Source: Sarcophilus harrisii
Taxonomy: Eukaryota > Chordata > Mammalia > Dasyuromorphia > Dasyuridae
Direction of reading: 5' to 3'
Length of the DNA: 64,000 nt
NCBI RefSeq assembly: GCF_902635505.1
Contig: NC_045429.1
Location: 427,083,669-427,147,668 of the forward strand
Shown here: positions 1 through 43,110 of the stretch, in pieces
Position numbering within the stretch: the stretch's first letter is position 1
Layout: each line of letters starts with the position of its first letter
Made by a program: the position numbers and the translations under genes
The notes under the pieces: generated by a model
Told to the model about the DNA's origin: nothing
Database searches by the model: none
Seen by the model: only the letters and a program-made list of their open reading frames with translations

Positions 1-937
1 CGAGGTGGGCCCCCGAGAGGTGGAGTTCCTGGAGCCGTACTAAAAAACTAAGTTTCCGGGCTGGGATATTTGAGATGGGGTTCTGGGACAGGTCCAGGAC
101 CCTGAGAAAGTTCAGATGGCTCAGGGCTTGGAAGGGCACGGAGCTCAGGTTGCAGTAAGTGATGGCAAGGTGGCTGAGGTTGAGCCCGGCCAGGCTCCCG
201 GGTTCCAGGGCCTTCAGAGCCGGCCATTGGTGGATCTCCAACTCCCGTAACTGTCCCAGTCCTTTCAGAGCCCCAGTGGGTAGCCGACTGATGTCCAGCT
301 CGCGCAACCTCAGTCCCGTCAGCCCTGGAAGCCGTGCCAGAGCAGGTCCGGGCACAGTGCTGAGATTACATCGTTCTAGGGTAAGGGTGCCTAGCTTTGC
401 CAAACCCACAAAGGCCCCTGGGGCCACAAACACCAGGTGGTTGTCCCCCACTTCCAACTGCTGAAGGCTGCCCAGCTCTCCAAAGGCACCGTCCAGGAAG
501 AGGACAATCTGGTTCAGGCTGAGATCCAGTAGGGTGAGGGAAGAGAGGCCGGAGAAAACGCCGGGGGCCACGATTCGGAGCCTGTTACCCCGAAGCCGCA
601 GCGTGAGGAGGTTTCGGAGACCCTGGAAGGCCCCAGGTTCTAGGGTGGAAAGCTGGTTGTGACTGAGATCCAACTCAAGGAGAGGTCCCAGGCGGGAGAG
701 CATTCCCCTTTGGAGACCCCACAGGCGGTTCCTACTCAAGTCCAGGAGTTCAGTGTCTGGGGGGATCCCCCCGGGAACTGCCTCTAGCTGCCGGCTGGCA
801 CAGAGCACCGCCTGGGGTTGGGAGGCACAGTCACATGCGGCCGGGCAGCCTCGGCCACTCCTTCCAGCCAGAAGGAGCAGAAAGAAGAGGGGTGGCCAAG
901 GGGCGGAGACCCAACGGGAAACCACGTCTATGTCCAT
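1..937 (-). CDS. LINGO4: LINGO4, N-terminal 312 codons (partial, runs off left edge)
   Basis: Leucine-rich repeat and Ig domain containing Nogo-receptor-interacting protein 4, a type I membrane protein of the LINGO family expressed mainly in neural tissue; its ligand is not well established. The minus strand reads open from ATG at 937 to the window edge. Residues 12-25 are a hydrophobic signal-peptide core ([14 protein letters not shown]). A cysteine-rich LRR N-cap follows (CPAACDC, then [12 protein letters not shown]), and then tandem LRRs such as [28 protein letters not shown] and [15 protein letters not shown]. These match human LINGO4 closely as I recall it. The start is chosen because it aligns with the human start and has a strong context (G at -3 and +4). 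An in-frame ATG lies 18 codons upstream at 991. The C-terminal LRRs, Ig domain and membrane segment lie off the window. The coding region has no introns here, as is usual for LINGO genes. Confidence 0.97.
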   Translation of the reverse strand, partial: MDIDVVSRWVSAPWPPLFFLLLLAGRSGRGCPAACDCASQPQAVLCASRQLEAVPGGIPPDTELLDLSRNRLWGLQRGMLSRLGPLLELDLSHNQLSTLEPGAFQGLRNLLTLRLRGNRLRIVAPGVFSGLSSLTLLDLSLNQIVLFLDGAFGELGSLQQLEVGDNHLVFVAPGAFVGLAKLGTLTLERCNLSTVPGPALARLPGLTGLRLRELDISRLPTGALKGLGQLRELEIHQWPALKALEPGSLAGLNLSHLAITYCNLSSVPFQALSHLNFLRVLDLSQNPISNIPARKLSFLVRLQELHLSGAHL

Positions 938-1023
938 GCCCTCGTTACTGCTGGGAGAGGCGGTGATGGGCGAGTCCAGGCCTCCCTTCATTCTGGGTAC
1001 AGACCCAGGGTTTCCTTGGGAAT
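938..1023 (-). other. LINGO4: LINGO4 exon 2 5' leader and splice acceptor
   Basis: On the minus strand a long pyrimidine tract ends in CCAAG just before 1023, an excellent acceptor. The leader between 1023 and the ATG at 937 stays open in the coding frame and contains an upstream in-frame ATG at 991. The acceptor is inferred from sequence only. Confidence 0.65.
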
Positions 1024-1379
1024 CTTGGAGGGGTGGGAGGGAGGAGAGCCCCGTGTGTTTAGAGAGGGCATTGCCAGCATGAGGGGCGCAGGACCATGTA
1101 GAATCCAGATTGATTACCCCCCAGAGTCCTCTGCCCTCTTCAGGGCTCCGGCCTCCTCTCCCCACCCCTCTGCAGCCTAGCCTTTATCTAGAGTGGTCGG
1201 GACTTGAGGTAGCCATTGTCTCTGGGCCCGTGGCTTCTGGTGGGTGCTTACGGTTAGTTAAAGCCAGCTAAGTCTGGTCTTGGTGAGGAGTGTTGGGTAT
1301 TATAGTCTGTTCTCTTTATTCTGTGGGATCTCTAGCCATCTGCCTTCCCCAGTTACCTCACCTCCATGTCTCGACTTAC

Positions 1380-1600
1380 CTGGAGCCATGCCCGATGTGC
1401 AGCATGGATGGCTTGAAGTTCCGTCTAGCGTTTCCCTGAGTCTCAGGGGTATGTGTTCGTGGCCCAGAGCTCCCCGTCTTGTGAGGGGAGAGGCCCCTGG
1501 GTCCTGACTTTATCAGCCTAGGATGGAGAAAAATGCTTTTTTGAGCTCCAGAGGGTGCACTTGCTCTGCTCTGTAGCCTCGGAGACCTAAGAGTCACAAG
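1380..1600 (-). other. LINGO4: Putative LINGO4 exon 1 (5' end not resolved)
   Basis: A strong minus-strand donor (CTCCAG then GTAAGT) ends an exon at 1380. The exon contains ATG at 1389 (ATG GCT CCA G) in good context. Joining it to the acceptor at 1023 gives an uninterrupted frame into the LINGO4 coding region. The upstream limit at 1600 is arbitrary; I see no clear TATA box. Confidence 0.5.
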
Positions 1601-3134
1601 AGCTGGCTTCTTGTTCCTGCTAGTTACTAGCCTTGTGACTTGTAGCCAGTCCCTTTACATCCCCTCTAAATGTCCTATAATGATGCCTCCCTTGCTCACT
1701 TCACAAGCTGCTTGTGAAAGTCAGAATAGCAGCTGTGGAAGAGCTTCAGAAGTCATAAAAACAATAACGTTATGGAAGGTGGTAGGATGGGGAGGGGCGC
1801 TGGGATCCAGGAGCTCTCCCCATTTCCCATTACTGCCACACTGCTCCTTGTGGCCTGGCTCAGGGTCTCGAGCTGTCTCTCTGGACTACGGAGATTCAAT
1901 TTCCCCCGAGTAGTTGTATGGATGGCAGCCAAACTGCACATTAACCATGGCACTGAGTGGAGGAGGCAAGTATTGAGGGATAGGGTAAAGGGCTTCCCTC
2001 CCCTTCTCCCCCCCTCCCTACACACAGAACCATTTGGAAGCTACATGCGCCCTATAGGAGCTTTAGAAAGACAACAGCATCTCCCCTTTTTTCTTATGGG
2101 GGAAATCATGTCACTATGCATGGGAAGAAGGAATTTTGGTGCTTTCAGGCCCTTGAAATGGCTCTTTGATCTTGCCTTGGGGGCATCCTGCTCTCCTGAT
2201 CTAGTTTCCCAAGGAATAGAAGTACCTGGGCAGAGATAAAAGGACGCACAGAGATAGGGATGGGAGGAGAGTGCCGGTGAGAGACCTCAGGAGCTGGGTC
2301 ACTCGGCTGGCACGGTAGCTATTGAGCCAGCCTCGAATTGGCACTCTCCTACCCGCAGGCAGTCTGCAGAGCTGGCTCACAGCAGGGCCTCAGGGACACT
2401 CAGACAACTGCCACTATGAATGACACAGAGAAGGGCCGGGGGTAGCAGGTGGAGAAATGAGGGTGGGATAAAGGAGGGGAAAGTAAATGATCCTTCCAAC
2501 TCTCCACCTCGAGTAGGAACCCTGGATCAGGAGCGAGAAAGTGGCCAAAGTGACAGAGCCCCCAGGAGCCAGTAGAGGTGGGCTTCAAATCATGGGCTAC
2601 CCCAGCCCTAGCCCCTATTTTTGGTGCAAGTTCTATAGGGTGCAACCTCCCCACCACACCAACAAGGTCAGTTCTTTTGTACCTTTTCTCTCAATTGGGA
2701 AGGGAGCTGGTTTTTTCCTGCAGAAGGTAGCGGCTACACGAGACACTAAAACTCAGGCGCAATGAGATTTTAAGACATAGTGAGAGGGACGGAGGGAAAC
2801 AATGGAAGCTAAAGCGTCCTCGATACCCAGAGCTGGCTGGGGGATTGCGAGATTAGCCTGACTGCGGAAGTGCTCCCAGGTTTGACTGAGGGAATCTGCT
2901 GAGTGAGCCTCCCCTACTCCAGCTATGCTTTCCACCCGACCACTGGGAAATTCACCCTGAGGGGTAACAGTAATCCCGATGCTGCAGTTCCTGCCCATCC
3001 TTATGCTGTACCCAGTAGAGCGCTTCCTCCTTAAGCAGGTCCCTTTCCTTCTCATTCTCAGGTTGGGGATGGGGGCAGATTGGTGGGCAAAGAACAGAAA
3101 GATTGAAGGATCTAGAGGGGACCTCTTTCCTTGG
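1601..3134. other. Intergenic DNA between LINGO4 and the RORC 3' end
   Basis: No convincing coding exon. Short open frames on both strands lack family resemblance. The only structured element I see is the hairpin at 2261-2354. The LINGO4 promoter probably lies in its left part. Confidence 0.5.
2261..2354. other. Imperfect hairpin (inverted repeat) of about 90 nt
   Basis: AGGAGAGTGCC at 2265-2275 is the exact reverse complement of 2340-2350. A second perfect 7-bp stem lies inside it (GGCTGGC 2305-2311 with GCCAGCC 2326-2332). The space between outer and inner stems is asymmetric (29 versus 7 nt), so it is neither a canonical tRNA nor a standard pre-miRNA. Function unknown. Confidence 0.4.
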
Positions 3135-3140
3135 TTTATT
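3135..3140 (-). terminator. RORC: Candidate RORC poly(A) signal
   Basis: TTTATT on the plus strand is AATAAA on the minus strand, and it is the first canonical hexamer I find downstream of the RORC stop. It implies a 3' UTR of about 3.1 kb. A variant signal such as TATAAA near 5528-5533 could be used instead. Confidence 0.35.
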
Positions 3141-6100
3141 TATAAGATATCTATAAGAGCAAACTTTTCCTCATGATCTCTCCATGGCTGCTGAACTGGC
3201 TTCTTGCCAGTTGGCAAAAGGGGAGGGAAAGGTACCAGTCCCACTCCTTTTTCTTCCTTAAATTGCAATAAAGAAAGGGGGGTGGGTGGGGAATACAGAG
3301 ACATAGAGAAAGTCAAAGCATTTGGAGAAAAGATGATCTCTTCCTCTTGTTTAAAGAGATTCCTCCTTCCCAACCTTTATGCTGCAGTCTTGAGGCAACA
3401 TTTGATGCCAGCCCAAAGTATAATGTCCCCTCCCTCTAAAAGGACCCTAGGACATCTATATTAGGGTATATGGGTAGGGAGGATAAAAGAACAGAGATTT
3501 CAGATACAAACAGGTCAGAATTAGCCTTGCTTAGCTACGTATTCCCCCTTCTCCCCAAAAGAGAAAAGAGCTGCCCCCCACCCCCGATTTCTTTTCCATA
3601 GATATAAGGCACCAAGTACCCTTTGAATCCTCCTGACAAATTCCTGCTAGTCATAATCCATCCTGTGCCAGCAACCAAAGGAGGGGTTGGGAAATCTATC
3701 AGGTACCTTTGGTCTATCATACTCTGAAAGTGCCTGGAAGTGAAGAAAGCTACCTAAAGATAAGAATGAGGAACAGGGTTGCGGCTGATAGGGAGGCACT
3801 TACCAGGGAGATCCTGGGAGCTTCATCAGGTTGGGCACTGCATCCTGTCTGGGGTTGAGGAATGCTCCCATTCAGTCTGTGCCTTTGGACCCCTTGCACC
3901 TCTCTAGCAAACCTATTTTCTCTAAGGCTTGCCTGCCAGTCTCTGCTGCTGCCACCAAGGTAGAACTGCAAAGGGTTTCTCTCTTTTTCCCTTCTCTCTC
4001 TTTTTAAACCAAGTGAGAATGAGTCTGCAGCAAACCCGTTGGTGCAAAATAAATAAATAAAGTCTTAGGGGAGGGCTGCAGCAGGAGCCACTGATACAAG
4101 GCAGAGAGAACCAGGGAGCAAGAGAGCCTATAGGAGAGCACTAGGTCCAGGGGAGGACAGTTTTATGATTCAGGACTCTGGCACTTGGGAATAGCCATCA
4201 GATTGTAATAGACAAAGGGTATTACAACTGAAAAGGACTTTAAAAATCATGCAGTCCAATCTTATGGATGAGGAAACAGGATCTCAACCCGAGTCACTTA
4301 TAAATATCAAACAGAGTTGGAATCCAGAAATTATCTAGTTCAGCCATCGAATTTTATAAATGAAGAAACTGAGACCCTTTCATTTTGCTTCTCAGCGAAA
4401 TCTTTCAATCCAAATAGCTAGGGGAGGATTGTATAATAGGGCCATTGATTTAGAGCAGGGACCTACTTTTAAAAGTGTGAGCACAGCCCCTTTGTTTTAG
4501 AGCTGTGGAAGCTGAAGCCCAGACCCAGTAATTTCACACTATAAAGTACCTAAGGCAGGATTTGAATCATCTTCCTCACTCTTAAGACCAGTGCCCAAAT
4601 CACTATGGCCCACTATGGTGAGTACCGATTATGGTGCTGATAATTTTGTCTGGAGCAGGAATGAAATCAATCAGGTCATCTAGGTAACCTTGGCCAAGAG
4701 TAGCTCAAATATTCTTGATTTTCTCTGTGACACTGTTGTGTTTCCTGCTCTCTCTGCCCGCCCTCCCCATCGCCTTTAAAATCACCTAATAAAGAATGAC
4801 ACAAATCTAGAATTGAGTTTTCCCTTGTTACCCTTCCCCAGAGAATGAAAGTAATGAGACTTTCAGCTTTCATCACCCCACCCCCCTTCAACTGCCCTAC
4901 ATCACCAAAGGGAGGACAATAGCCATTTGTAAGGTTGAAAAAGGTCCAAGGGAAGGATAGAATTTTGGGAGTTAGGGCTGCCCCCTTTTTACTCCACTCT
5001 CCTCCCCTCCACCCCCTCCCAGAGTCTGTGATCCTAGAAATGACATTTCGCAGAACATATGATGACAATAGTCATTTGCAAAGTTGAAAAAGGTCCAGGG
5101 GAAGGATAGGATTTTGGGGGGGTATTTGAGGGTTGTCCCCATCTCTACTCCCCTCCACCCACTCCTAGTCTGTGATCTTGGAACAGACATTTCACAGAAT
5201 GTGCGATACTGTTCTTCTCCCCAGGACAAGGAGCAAGTCTGCTGGGTGGGGCGGGGGAATCCTTTGAGGACATGGAGATGGTGTCATCTGCTTCAGCTGT
5301 CTCCTTGGTCTGTGCCCGACCGTTATTCATGTCGATGCCATGAGGTATGATGGCTAAGTGCTGCTGACACCCTGCTGAGAGGTGGCAGCGTCCCAGACCT
5401 ACAGCAGGAGTGCCCAAGGACAGTAGAATCCAGAAGCCCCACATCATCATTCCTCCAGGATCCCTCAGGACAAGGGACTTCTTCCTGAAGCACCACAGGA
5501 GCGTGTTGTGTGTTTGGATAGGATCTTGTTTATACATCTTTAAGTGTTTTTCCTTTGTATGAACACTATAGTTTGTACCAATTCCTTTATCCCGTGTCTA
5601 AAGTGCATATGACTTTTGTTCTCACCCTCCCTTCATATTTGTCAATCCAGTCTTGTTTCCCATCACCCTTAGACATTGAACTCCTGCAGTTATCATCTCT
5701 AACCTCCTTTCTCCACCCCTACCCACATCATTAGCACTCCTAAGTCCCTGAAAAGGCAATGAAGAAATGTGGCCATTCATAAAATGAACAGTTCCTTTTG
5801 AGTTTGAACTCTTGTTTTTGAGCTTGATCTAGCTTCCCCTGACCACAGCCCTCTGGGAAATGAAATGAGGTATTTCAAAAATTCCCCTCTTGGGTTCAGA
5901 GCTTAGAATTGGAGTTTGTCAAGGGCGGCCCCTGAGTTTCTCTGTTGCCGTGATTCCCCTCTCTTCCATATCCACTGCTTTGCTTCTCAGGCCTCAGGAG
6001 TTTAGAGGGATGGGGAATATTAAGCATCATAAAGTTGTGGCTGGAGAGATCCCAGCATTTTTCCCCTTTAGCCGCTATCTCTACTACTGCCAGACTGGTC

Positions 6101-6298
6101 AGTAAGAATGAACCTGCTCCAGGGAATGAATTCAGTCAACTGGCCTGAATGGTAGTTTACCCTAGGCCATTTCTGGAGGCCATGGAAAGAGGGACAGAGG
6201 AGGAGAAAATGGATGATGGTTGGGCAATGGGGAGACGGTGGTGGAGGGCTTGAGGTTAGGACAGGAGGCTGTGGTGGGGAGGGAATTGGCCATTCAAC
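3141..6298 (-). other. RORC: RORC 3' UTR and/or downstream DNA
   Basis: No coding exon is recognisable. Holds old MIR-like fragments (about 4215-4390 and 4500-4600), a 149-bp tandem duplication (4915-5212) and purine/pyrimidine-rich stretches. How much is transcribed 3' UTR depends on which poly(A) signal is used. Confidence 0.45.
4915..5212. repeat. Two-copy tandem duplication, period 149 bp
   Basis: GACAATAG at 4915 and again at 5064 begins two diverged copies. Both continue with a TTGAAAAAGGTCCA core, GGAAGGATAG, a C-rich stretch and AGTCTGTGATC, and end with GACATTTC..CAGAA. Scattered substitutions and small indels between copies show it is not a recent assembly duplication. Confidence 0.85.
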
Positions 6299-37557
<31,259 letters not shown>

Positions 37558-38520
37558 GGGGCAGCTCACTTGTTGGAAGTCCTTGGTCCCGGTGGGGATC
37601 AGGGCCCAGGGGAGAAAGAGAGGGAGGGAAAGAGGGAGGGAGCACCTGGCCAGGCAGTAGGCAGGGGAGAGGAGTGGCTGGCAGAGCATCCTGGCACTAC
37701 GGGCAAGTGGGGGGAAGGGGGGAGGAAAGAGATTTGGGAAATGGAAAGGCAGAGAAGATGCATGTCAGAGGGTCGGACAGTAGGTGGAAGGGGACATGAG
37801 GAAAGAGACAGATGATGGAGGATGGGGAAAGATAAGGGGGGGGTACAGAGCACAGGGGACCTAGCAGGGCGATTTGGGCTCTTTCCAATCCCCTATCTCC
37901 CTATATTGCCTTATATGACTCAGGCTGGCCCTGTACCTCCCGACCAGGTGTGATCTCCCATACCTTGAGGGCCTAGGAGATCCAGACCACCATGTAACTA
38001 ATACAGAGGGGTCCTGAGCTCTGCAAATGATCTGGAAAAAGCTGAGACAGTTAGTTTGGAGGAAGATGGGACTGGGCGTGTGGGGTGGGGGCAAGGAAGA
38101 AATGAGTCCTGGAGCAGACTCCAGGGCTTAGGGAGACCCTTCTTCTCTGGGCCCTTCTCAGGCCTGCCCCGTCCCGCCTGTCCCTGGTCCCAGTCCCAGG
38201 GTTTGATTAGCTGGGCCTGGCTCCCAATGTTACCCAACAGGCTGGGGCTGGCAGGGAGCCAGCCTGGAGGGGGCAGGGCTTCTTGGCACCCCTCCTCCCT
38301 CCCCAGCTGGTAAACAGCAGCTGAAGACCTAGCCATGCTAGGGCCTCGTGACTCTGGTCCCCCCCGAGCCTCCCCCCAATTCCCCCCTCCTTCCCACCAC
38401 GTGGAGGCCTGCGTGGAGGAAGTAGGCAGCCGCTGAGCTTCCACTCTCCAGCCACCCGGCCCTCTTCCCTCTTTCCATGGAGATCTGCCCCTGTCTCCGG
38501 CCAACGTTTCTACTTCTGGA
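37558..38520 (-). promoter_or_regulatory. RORC: Putative RORgamma1 promoter region
   Basis: GC-rich DNA immediately upstream of the gamma1 start, with a canonical E-box CACGTG at 38398-38403 and several GGGG/CCCC boxes. No clear TATA box. RORgamma1 is known as a clock-controlled transcript; use of this E-box is inferred. Confidence 0.4.
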
Positions 38521-41399
38521 AGGGAACTTCCCAGAGGGGCTTCTGATGGAAAAGAATCAATTTTGCCTGGAGCACTGTTTGTATCAGAACTGTCTGTATA
38601 TTTATGGCTCTGTAATAATGGACATTAGTGTAGTCTTTTAAGGTTTATTCTATGTTTATATTATCTTAATAGTTCCTCCTTCCTGGACCTGGTGGGTCCA
38701 TTAACTTCTGAGGCTCGGAGTGGTTAAGTTCCTTGACCAGGTCAACACAGGAAGTGTAAGAGAAGGAACTGGAATCCAAGTTTCTCTTGATCTTAAGTCA
38801 AAGCTCTTTCTCGTCTCATCTTTAAGGATTCAATTTAATTTAACAAATGTTCACAAAGAGTCCGCAGTGTGCCCTGAATGGCAGGTGCGGAATTTAGATG
38901 AGACATTATCCTTATTGTTTTAGAGCTTAGAAGGGGAATGTGGCGTTCCGAAAATCCTACACAGATCCAAAGTCTGGGAAAGTCACGCTTTGAGCTGGGA
39001 CCTGAACGAAGGTGGGAAACCCAGAGGCAGAGGCGAGGGCTGGGTAAGCATTGCAAGCATGGGGACAAATAGGGTTCAGAAGGGCCGGAGAGATGGAGTG
39101 TTTTGTAAGTAGGTCAACGGAACTAGTTCATAAAGTTCATGGAAACATAAAGATCAAAATCATAAAATAAAAATGATTTTATCCACCTGTGCAATAGCCT
39201 ATGGACTATTAAATCCAAGAGCAGGATAGTATGAACTTTCCTGTATGAACCCTATTAAAGGAGATGAGAAAATTGGAGATAATAATAATAATAATAATAA
39301 TGCTGTAGTTGGAATGAGATTGAGACGCAATGTCTCACAGGAGATAGAGAACCAGCCTTCTCTTCAATCTTCTAACCAGCATCATCATGAGCAGGGAGGG
39401 TATTCGACCTCTTAGCACCTGGGCACTTTGGTAAGACTTTAAGTTGGGATTGATTTGCTGATCTGGATTTGTTGTTGGACATTATGGGGTAGATCCTGGG
39501 CTTGGGAGTCAGAAAACACCGAAGTTCAAAACTTCTCCTGGGTACCTGACAGTTGTATGATCCTGGGCGGGTCACTTACCTCAGTTTCCTTAAATGGGGA
39601 TCAATGACATCAACTGCCTCCCATGGCCTTTGTGAGATTATGCAATGGAAAATGTTTAATAAACCTTAAAATGCTGTATAAATGTTAGCTATTATTAGCC
39701 ACTGGAGGGAATTTCTAGACTAGGCTTTTCCCCACACTGATGAAATAAAAAGGTCTTGACCAAGATAAGAATTCAGAGTTACGTAACTCCTTCCCAACAA
39801 CCTAGGAGGTGGTAAAGGTAATAGCATCCCCAATTTATAGAGGAATGACTGGCTCAGTAAGTACCAGAGCCAGAACTGGAATCCAGGCCTCTTTCTGCAA
39901 CACATTGCTTTAAAATTTGAGTAAGAATTCAGCGTATTCCATGGCCCAGTTTACTCTCTGAGTTTTTATCTTTATGTATGATGAAGACTTTCTGTTAGGG
40001 AGAGTTAGGGTGTGGATCTGCTACAAACCAACAGGTTTGACAGAGAAGGGGAGGGGTCTTGATTCATCCAACCCCAATTGACTCCTCTCCTTAGGGGCAA
40101 ATGGACAGGCTGTTCAGGATGGAGAGAGGTGGGGCACAGCTGATGATTGGGAGGGCACACTCTCTGGTGCCCTGCCTTTTATATAACTTGCCAAGTCAGG
40201 CTGGGCAGAAGAGCAGTAAGTGGAAGACCCAACTTTGCTGCATCTTGAATGTGGCGTTTGTGAAAGGGAATGTCCAGACCTCCAGTGGATAGGAACCCAC
40301 CCTGCCTCTTCCCCATCTATTTCTCTGAATTTATCTCCTTTTCCCTTCTTTTCCCAGTTCTCCTCCCCAAGTCAATAAATATTTATCGAGGGAGTAGAGA
40401 AGGGTTGGGGGAGGTGATGGTAATAGTAAAGTCTAGATAATGAAGGGTGGCTGACTGGTCTAAACCCTTTTTAAAAATGGAAGTTCTGGGAAAAACTCAC
40501 CAAGAGGAGAAGATGGATGGATGGGTAGGGGAAAAGGCAGATGAAGCATACAAATCCAGAGAATTAATGGCCTCATTCTATTTTTTTTTTCAATTACCAA
40601 GTATTTGTTTTCCCACAGTAGAATAAAAAAAAAAAAAAAGAAAAACCTTTGTTAATATGCAAAGTCAAGTAAAATGTGTAAGATACACGGTCAAGTAAAA
40701 CAAATTGCTGTGTCCAGAAGTATATATCTCATTTTGCATTTTTCTTTTTCATTTAATTAATTTATTTTAATATATAATGCTTTATGAATCATGTTGGGAG
40801 AGAAAAATCAGAACAAAAGGGAAAAACCATGGGAGAGGGAAAAAAACAAACAGAAAAAGGAAGTGTTGATTTACATTCAGCCTCCATAGTTCTTTTTCTG
40901 GATCCAGATGGCACTCATTCTGCATTTTGAGTCCATCACCTCTCTTTCAGGAGGTGGAGAGCATGAGAAGGTTTTATTCTTGAAATCAAGGCTTAGGCTT
41001 TGTGGCAACTCACTTCAACAAATCTACTTCTCATTGGCAAACCCCTCTCTTCCTCTCCTCCCACTGGCTGGTATGGTGTGGACCCTAGAAAAGAGCCTGG
41101 GGAGTAGAAGGGATGCTGGTTATGTCCATTCCTCCTGATTTATCACCAGTATGGAGTTGCAGAAAGAAAGGATGGACTAAGGCCCAGAATTCAGGGTGAG
41201 TTGGGTATTTTTTCCTTCATGTTGGCTAATTTCTTTCCAACCAAGCTTGGGTCTAGAGTGTTGGAGTTCCCCTCCTTAGGAAGGAGATCCCCTAGCCTCC
41301 CCCAGCCATTTAATATTCCAGAAACTCATCCCATCCCTCCAGCGGCAATCTCAGCCAATTTTCCAGGAGCATCAATCCCAACAGAGTTGGGCAGTGGTT
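38521..41399. other. Intergenic DNA between RORC and C2CD4D, left part
   Basis: SINE-like remnants (about 39480-39690 plus orientation, ending in an ATGCTGTATAAATGTTAGCT tail, and 39740-39910). An ATA trinucleotide run lies at about 39280-39300. A reverse-oriented L1 3' end (40565-40920) includes A-rich tracts and ACATTCAGCCTCCATAG. No coding exon recognised. Confidence 0.55.
40565..40920 (-). mobile_element. L1 3' end fragment
   Basis: Shares GGGAGAGAAAAATCAGAACA, TACATTCAGCCTCCATAGTT and CTGGAT..AGATGGCA with the L1 ends at 33057-33763 and 63690-64000. Confidence 0.65.
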
Positions 41400-41700
41400 T
41401 TTAACCCACTCCCCCTACGCCCTCTTATGCAAGGAGGCAGATAGATATCAGCCAGTCATTTCGATCCCCCACGTGCAGAACCCCTTATCAGGAAGGGTAA
41501 TCTCAGCCTTGGGGGCAGGCGAGCTGGGGGAGGTAGGGTGGGGAGGGAAGAATAGTTGGGGATCAGCATCAACTTCTCCTTCCCCTCCCTCCCTCTAGCC
41601 CCAACCACAGAAACCACTTAAAACCCAGCCTGGCTGCCTTCGCAGGGAGGTGCTTGAAGGAGTGAGGGCCTGGGGGTGAGCTTACCATGGGGACAGCAGA
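41400..41700. promoter_or_regulatory. GC-rich non-repetitive block, candidate regulatory element
   Basis: Repeat-free island in a repeat-rich intergenic region with CACGTG (41470-41475) and two adjacent RUNX-type sites (AACCACAG and AAACCACTT near 41604-41622). A minus-strand donor-like ATG/GTAAGC near 41690 is also present. Function is not shown. Confidence 0.3.
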
Positions 41701-41739
41701 GGTCTAATCACTCCCGCCATTAGTTCATCTCACGATGGG

Positions 41740-43110
41740 CTGTCTCCCCACCCCTTAATCACCTTCAAGTCTTAGCTCAAGTCCGGCCATCTCTGTGAAG
41801 CCCGTTTATGTCTGACTGCTATAACTCCCAGGAAAATAACTCCCTTCCTCTGAATTTCTATAACTAAATTTCTATAACTCAAATTTCTAAAACTGGTATG
41901 GGGAGGAGAAAGCTGGGGCAGCCTAGTGACTAGCCTGGGTGGGAAAAATATTAGAAACCTGAATATTCAATGAGTACCAGGTCAATTCAATAAACCTTTC
42001 TTAATTCTTCTGGGGGCACATACACACATTTCTAGGTAACTTTCTGAAGACAAATTTCCCCAAAGCCAGCTAGCCTAGTCCTACCACAATCAACATGTGT
42101 CCCCGGGTCTGTGATGTCTTTTCCAGCTTGGTAGGCTCTGGATTTGCTAATCTTAGCTCTGCCAGTGAAAAAGAACCTACAATTATCTGGATGAGACTTG
42201 CGAGAAGAACCCGTGGAAGTGGATTGCCATTCGGACCCAGGCAGTGGTGTCTTAACCTTTGAGAAGCTTTCCCTTCCTTGAAGACTCAACTTAGGAACTG
42301 CCTTTTAGGGGAAGCCTTTCTACCTCCATCCAACTCCTAATTCTTTCCCTGCACCCCTTTATTTAACTGCCTTGTAAGTACATACATTTATTAACTTCAA
42401 ATTTTTGGCTTCCTTCATGTTTCAACTAAAGTTCTGCCTTCTGTGAGAAGCCTTTGCTAGTCCTTCCTCATTGTGCTTCCTTCTGAGATCATCTCTGATT
42501 TAGCTCGTCTATATCTGGGTTTGTACGTAGTTGGTGTGATGTGTACCCCTTTAGATTGTGAGCTTCTTGAGATTAATGACAATCCTACCTTCCTGGTTTT
42601 TTAAAATTTTATTTATTTCATTTTTAGACTTATGAAATAAAACAAGGATTTGTTTTGATAGAATTAAATTAAAATGAGTAGTATTAAATTTAGAATTTAA
42701 TAGCAGAATTAAAAAAAAAAAAAGATGATTGTAGCCCCAGTGCTTGACATAGTGCCTGGCATACAGTAAGTCCTTAATAAATGCTCATTCACTCGACTAT
42801 ATATTTATATATATACTTGTCTCCTCAACTGGGTTATAAGCTCCTTACACATCAACAACTATGTACAAATCAGATATAGACAAGGTAAATCACAGATGAT
42901 CTCAGAAGGAAGGCACAATGAGGAAGGATTAGCAAAGGCTTCTTGTACAAGGCAGAACTTTAGCTCAGACATGAAGGAAGCCAAAAATATGAAGCTAATA
43001 AATCTATGTACTTACAATTTCTCATTTTTTTTTTTTTGTACTTGTATCCCTAGTGCCTGACACATGATAGTTGCTTAATAAATACTTGTTGATTGATTGA
43101 TCTTAGCTTT
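41740..43110 (+). mobile_element. L2 LINE 3' regions, one interrupted by an A/T-rich insertion
   Basis: L2-type text at about 41740-41870 and 42290-42596. The latter resumes at about 42727 (CCCCAGTGCTTGACATAGTG, ATACAGTAAGTCCTTAATAA), so about 130 bp of A/T-rich DNA (42597-42726) interrupts one L2. Another L2 end is at about 43040-43100. Confidence 0.6.

Noticed and set aside
2261-2354. tRNA gene in the intergenic hairpin
   Set aside because: The stem spacing does not give D, anticodon and T arms of normal size; kept only as an unexplained hairpin.
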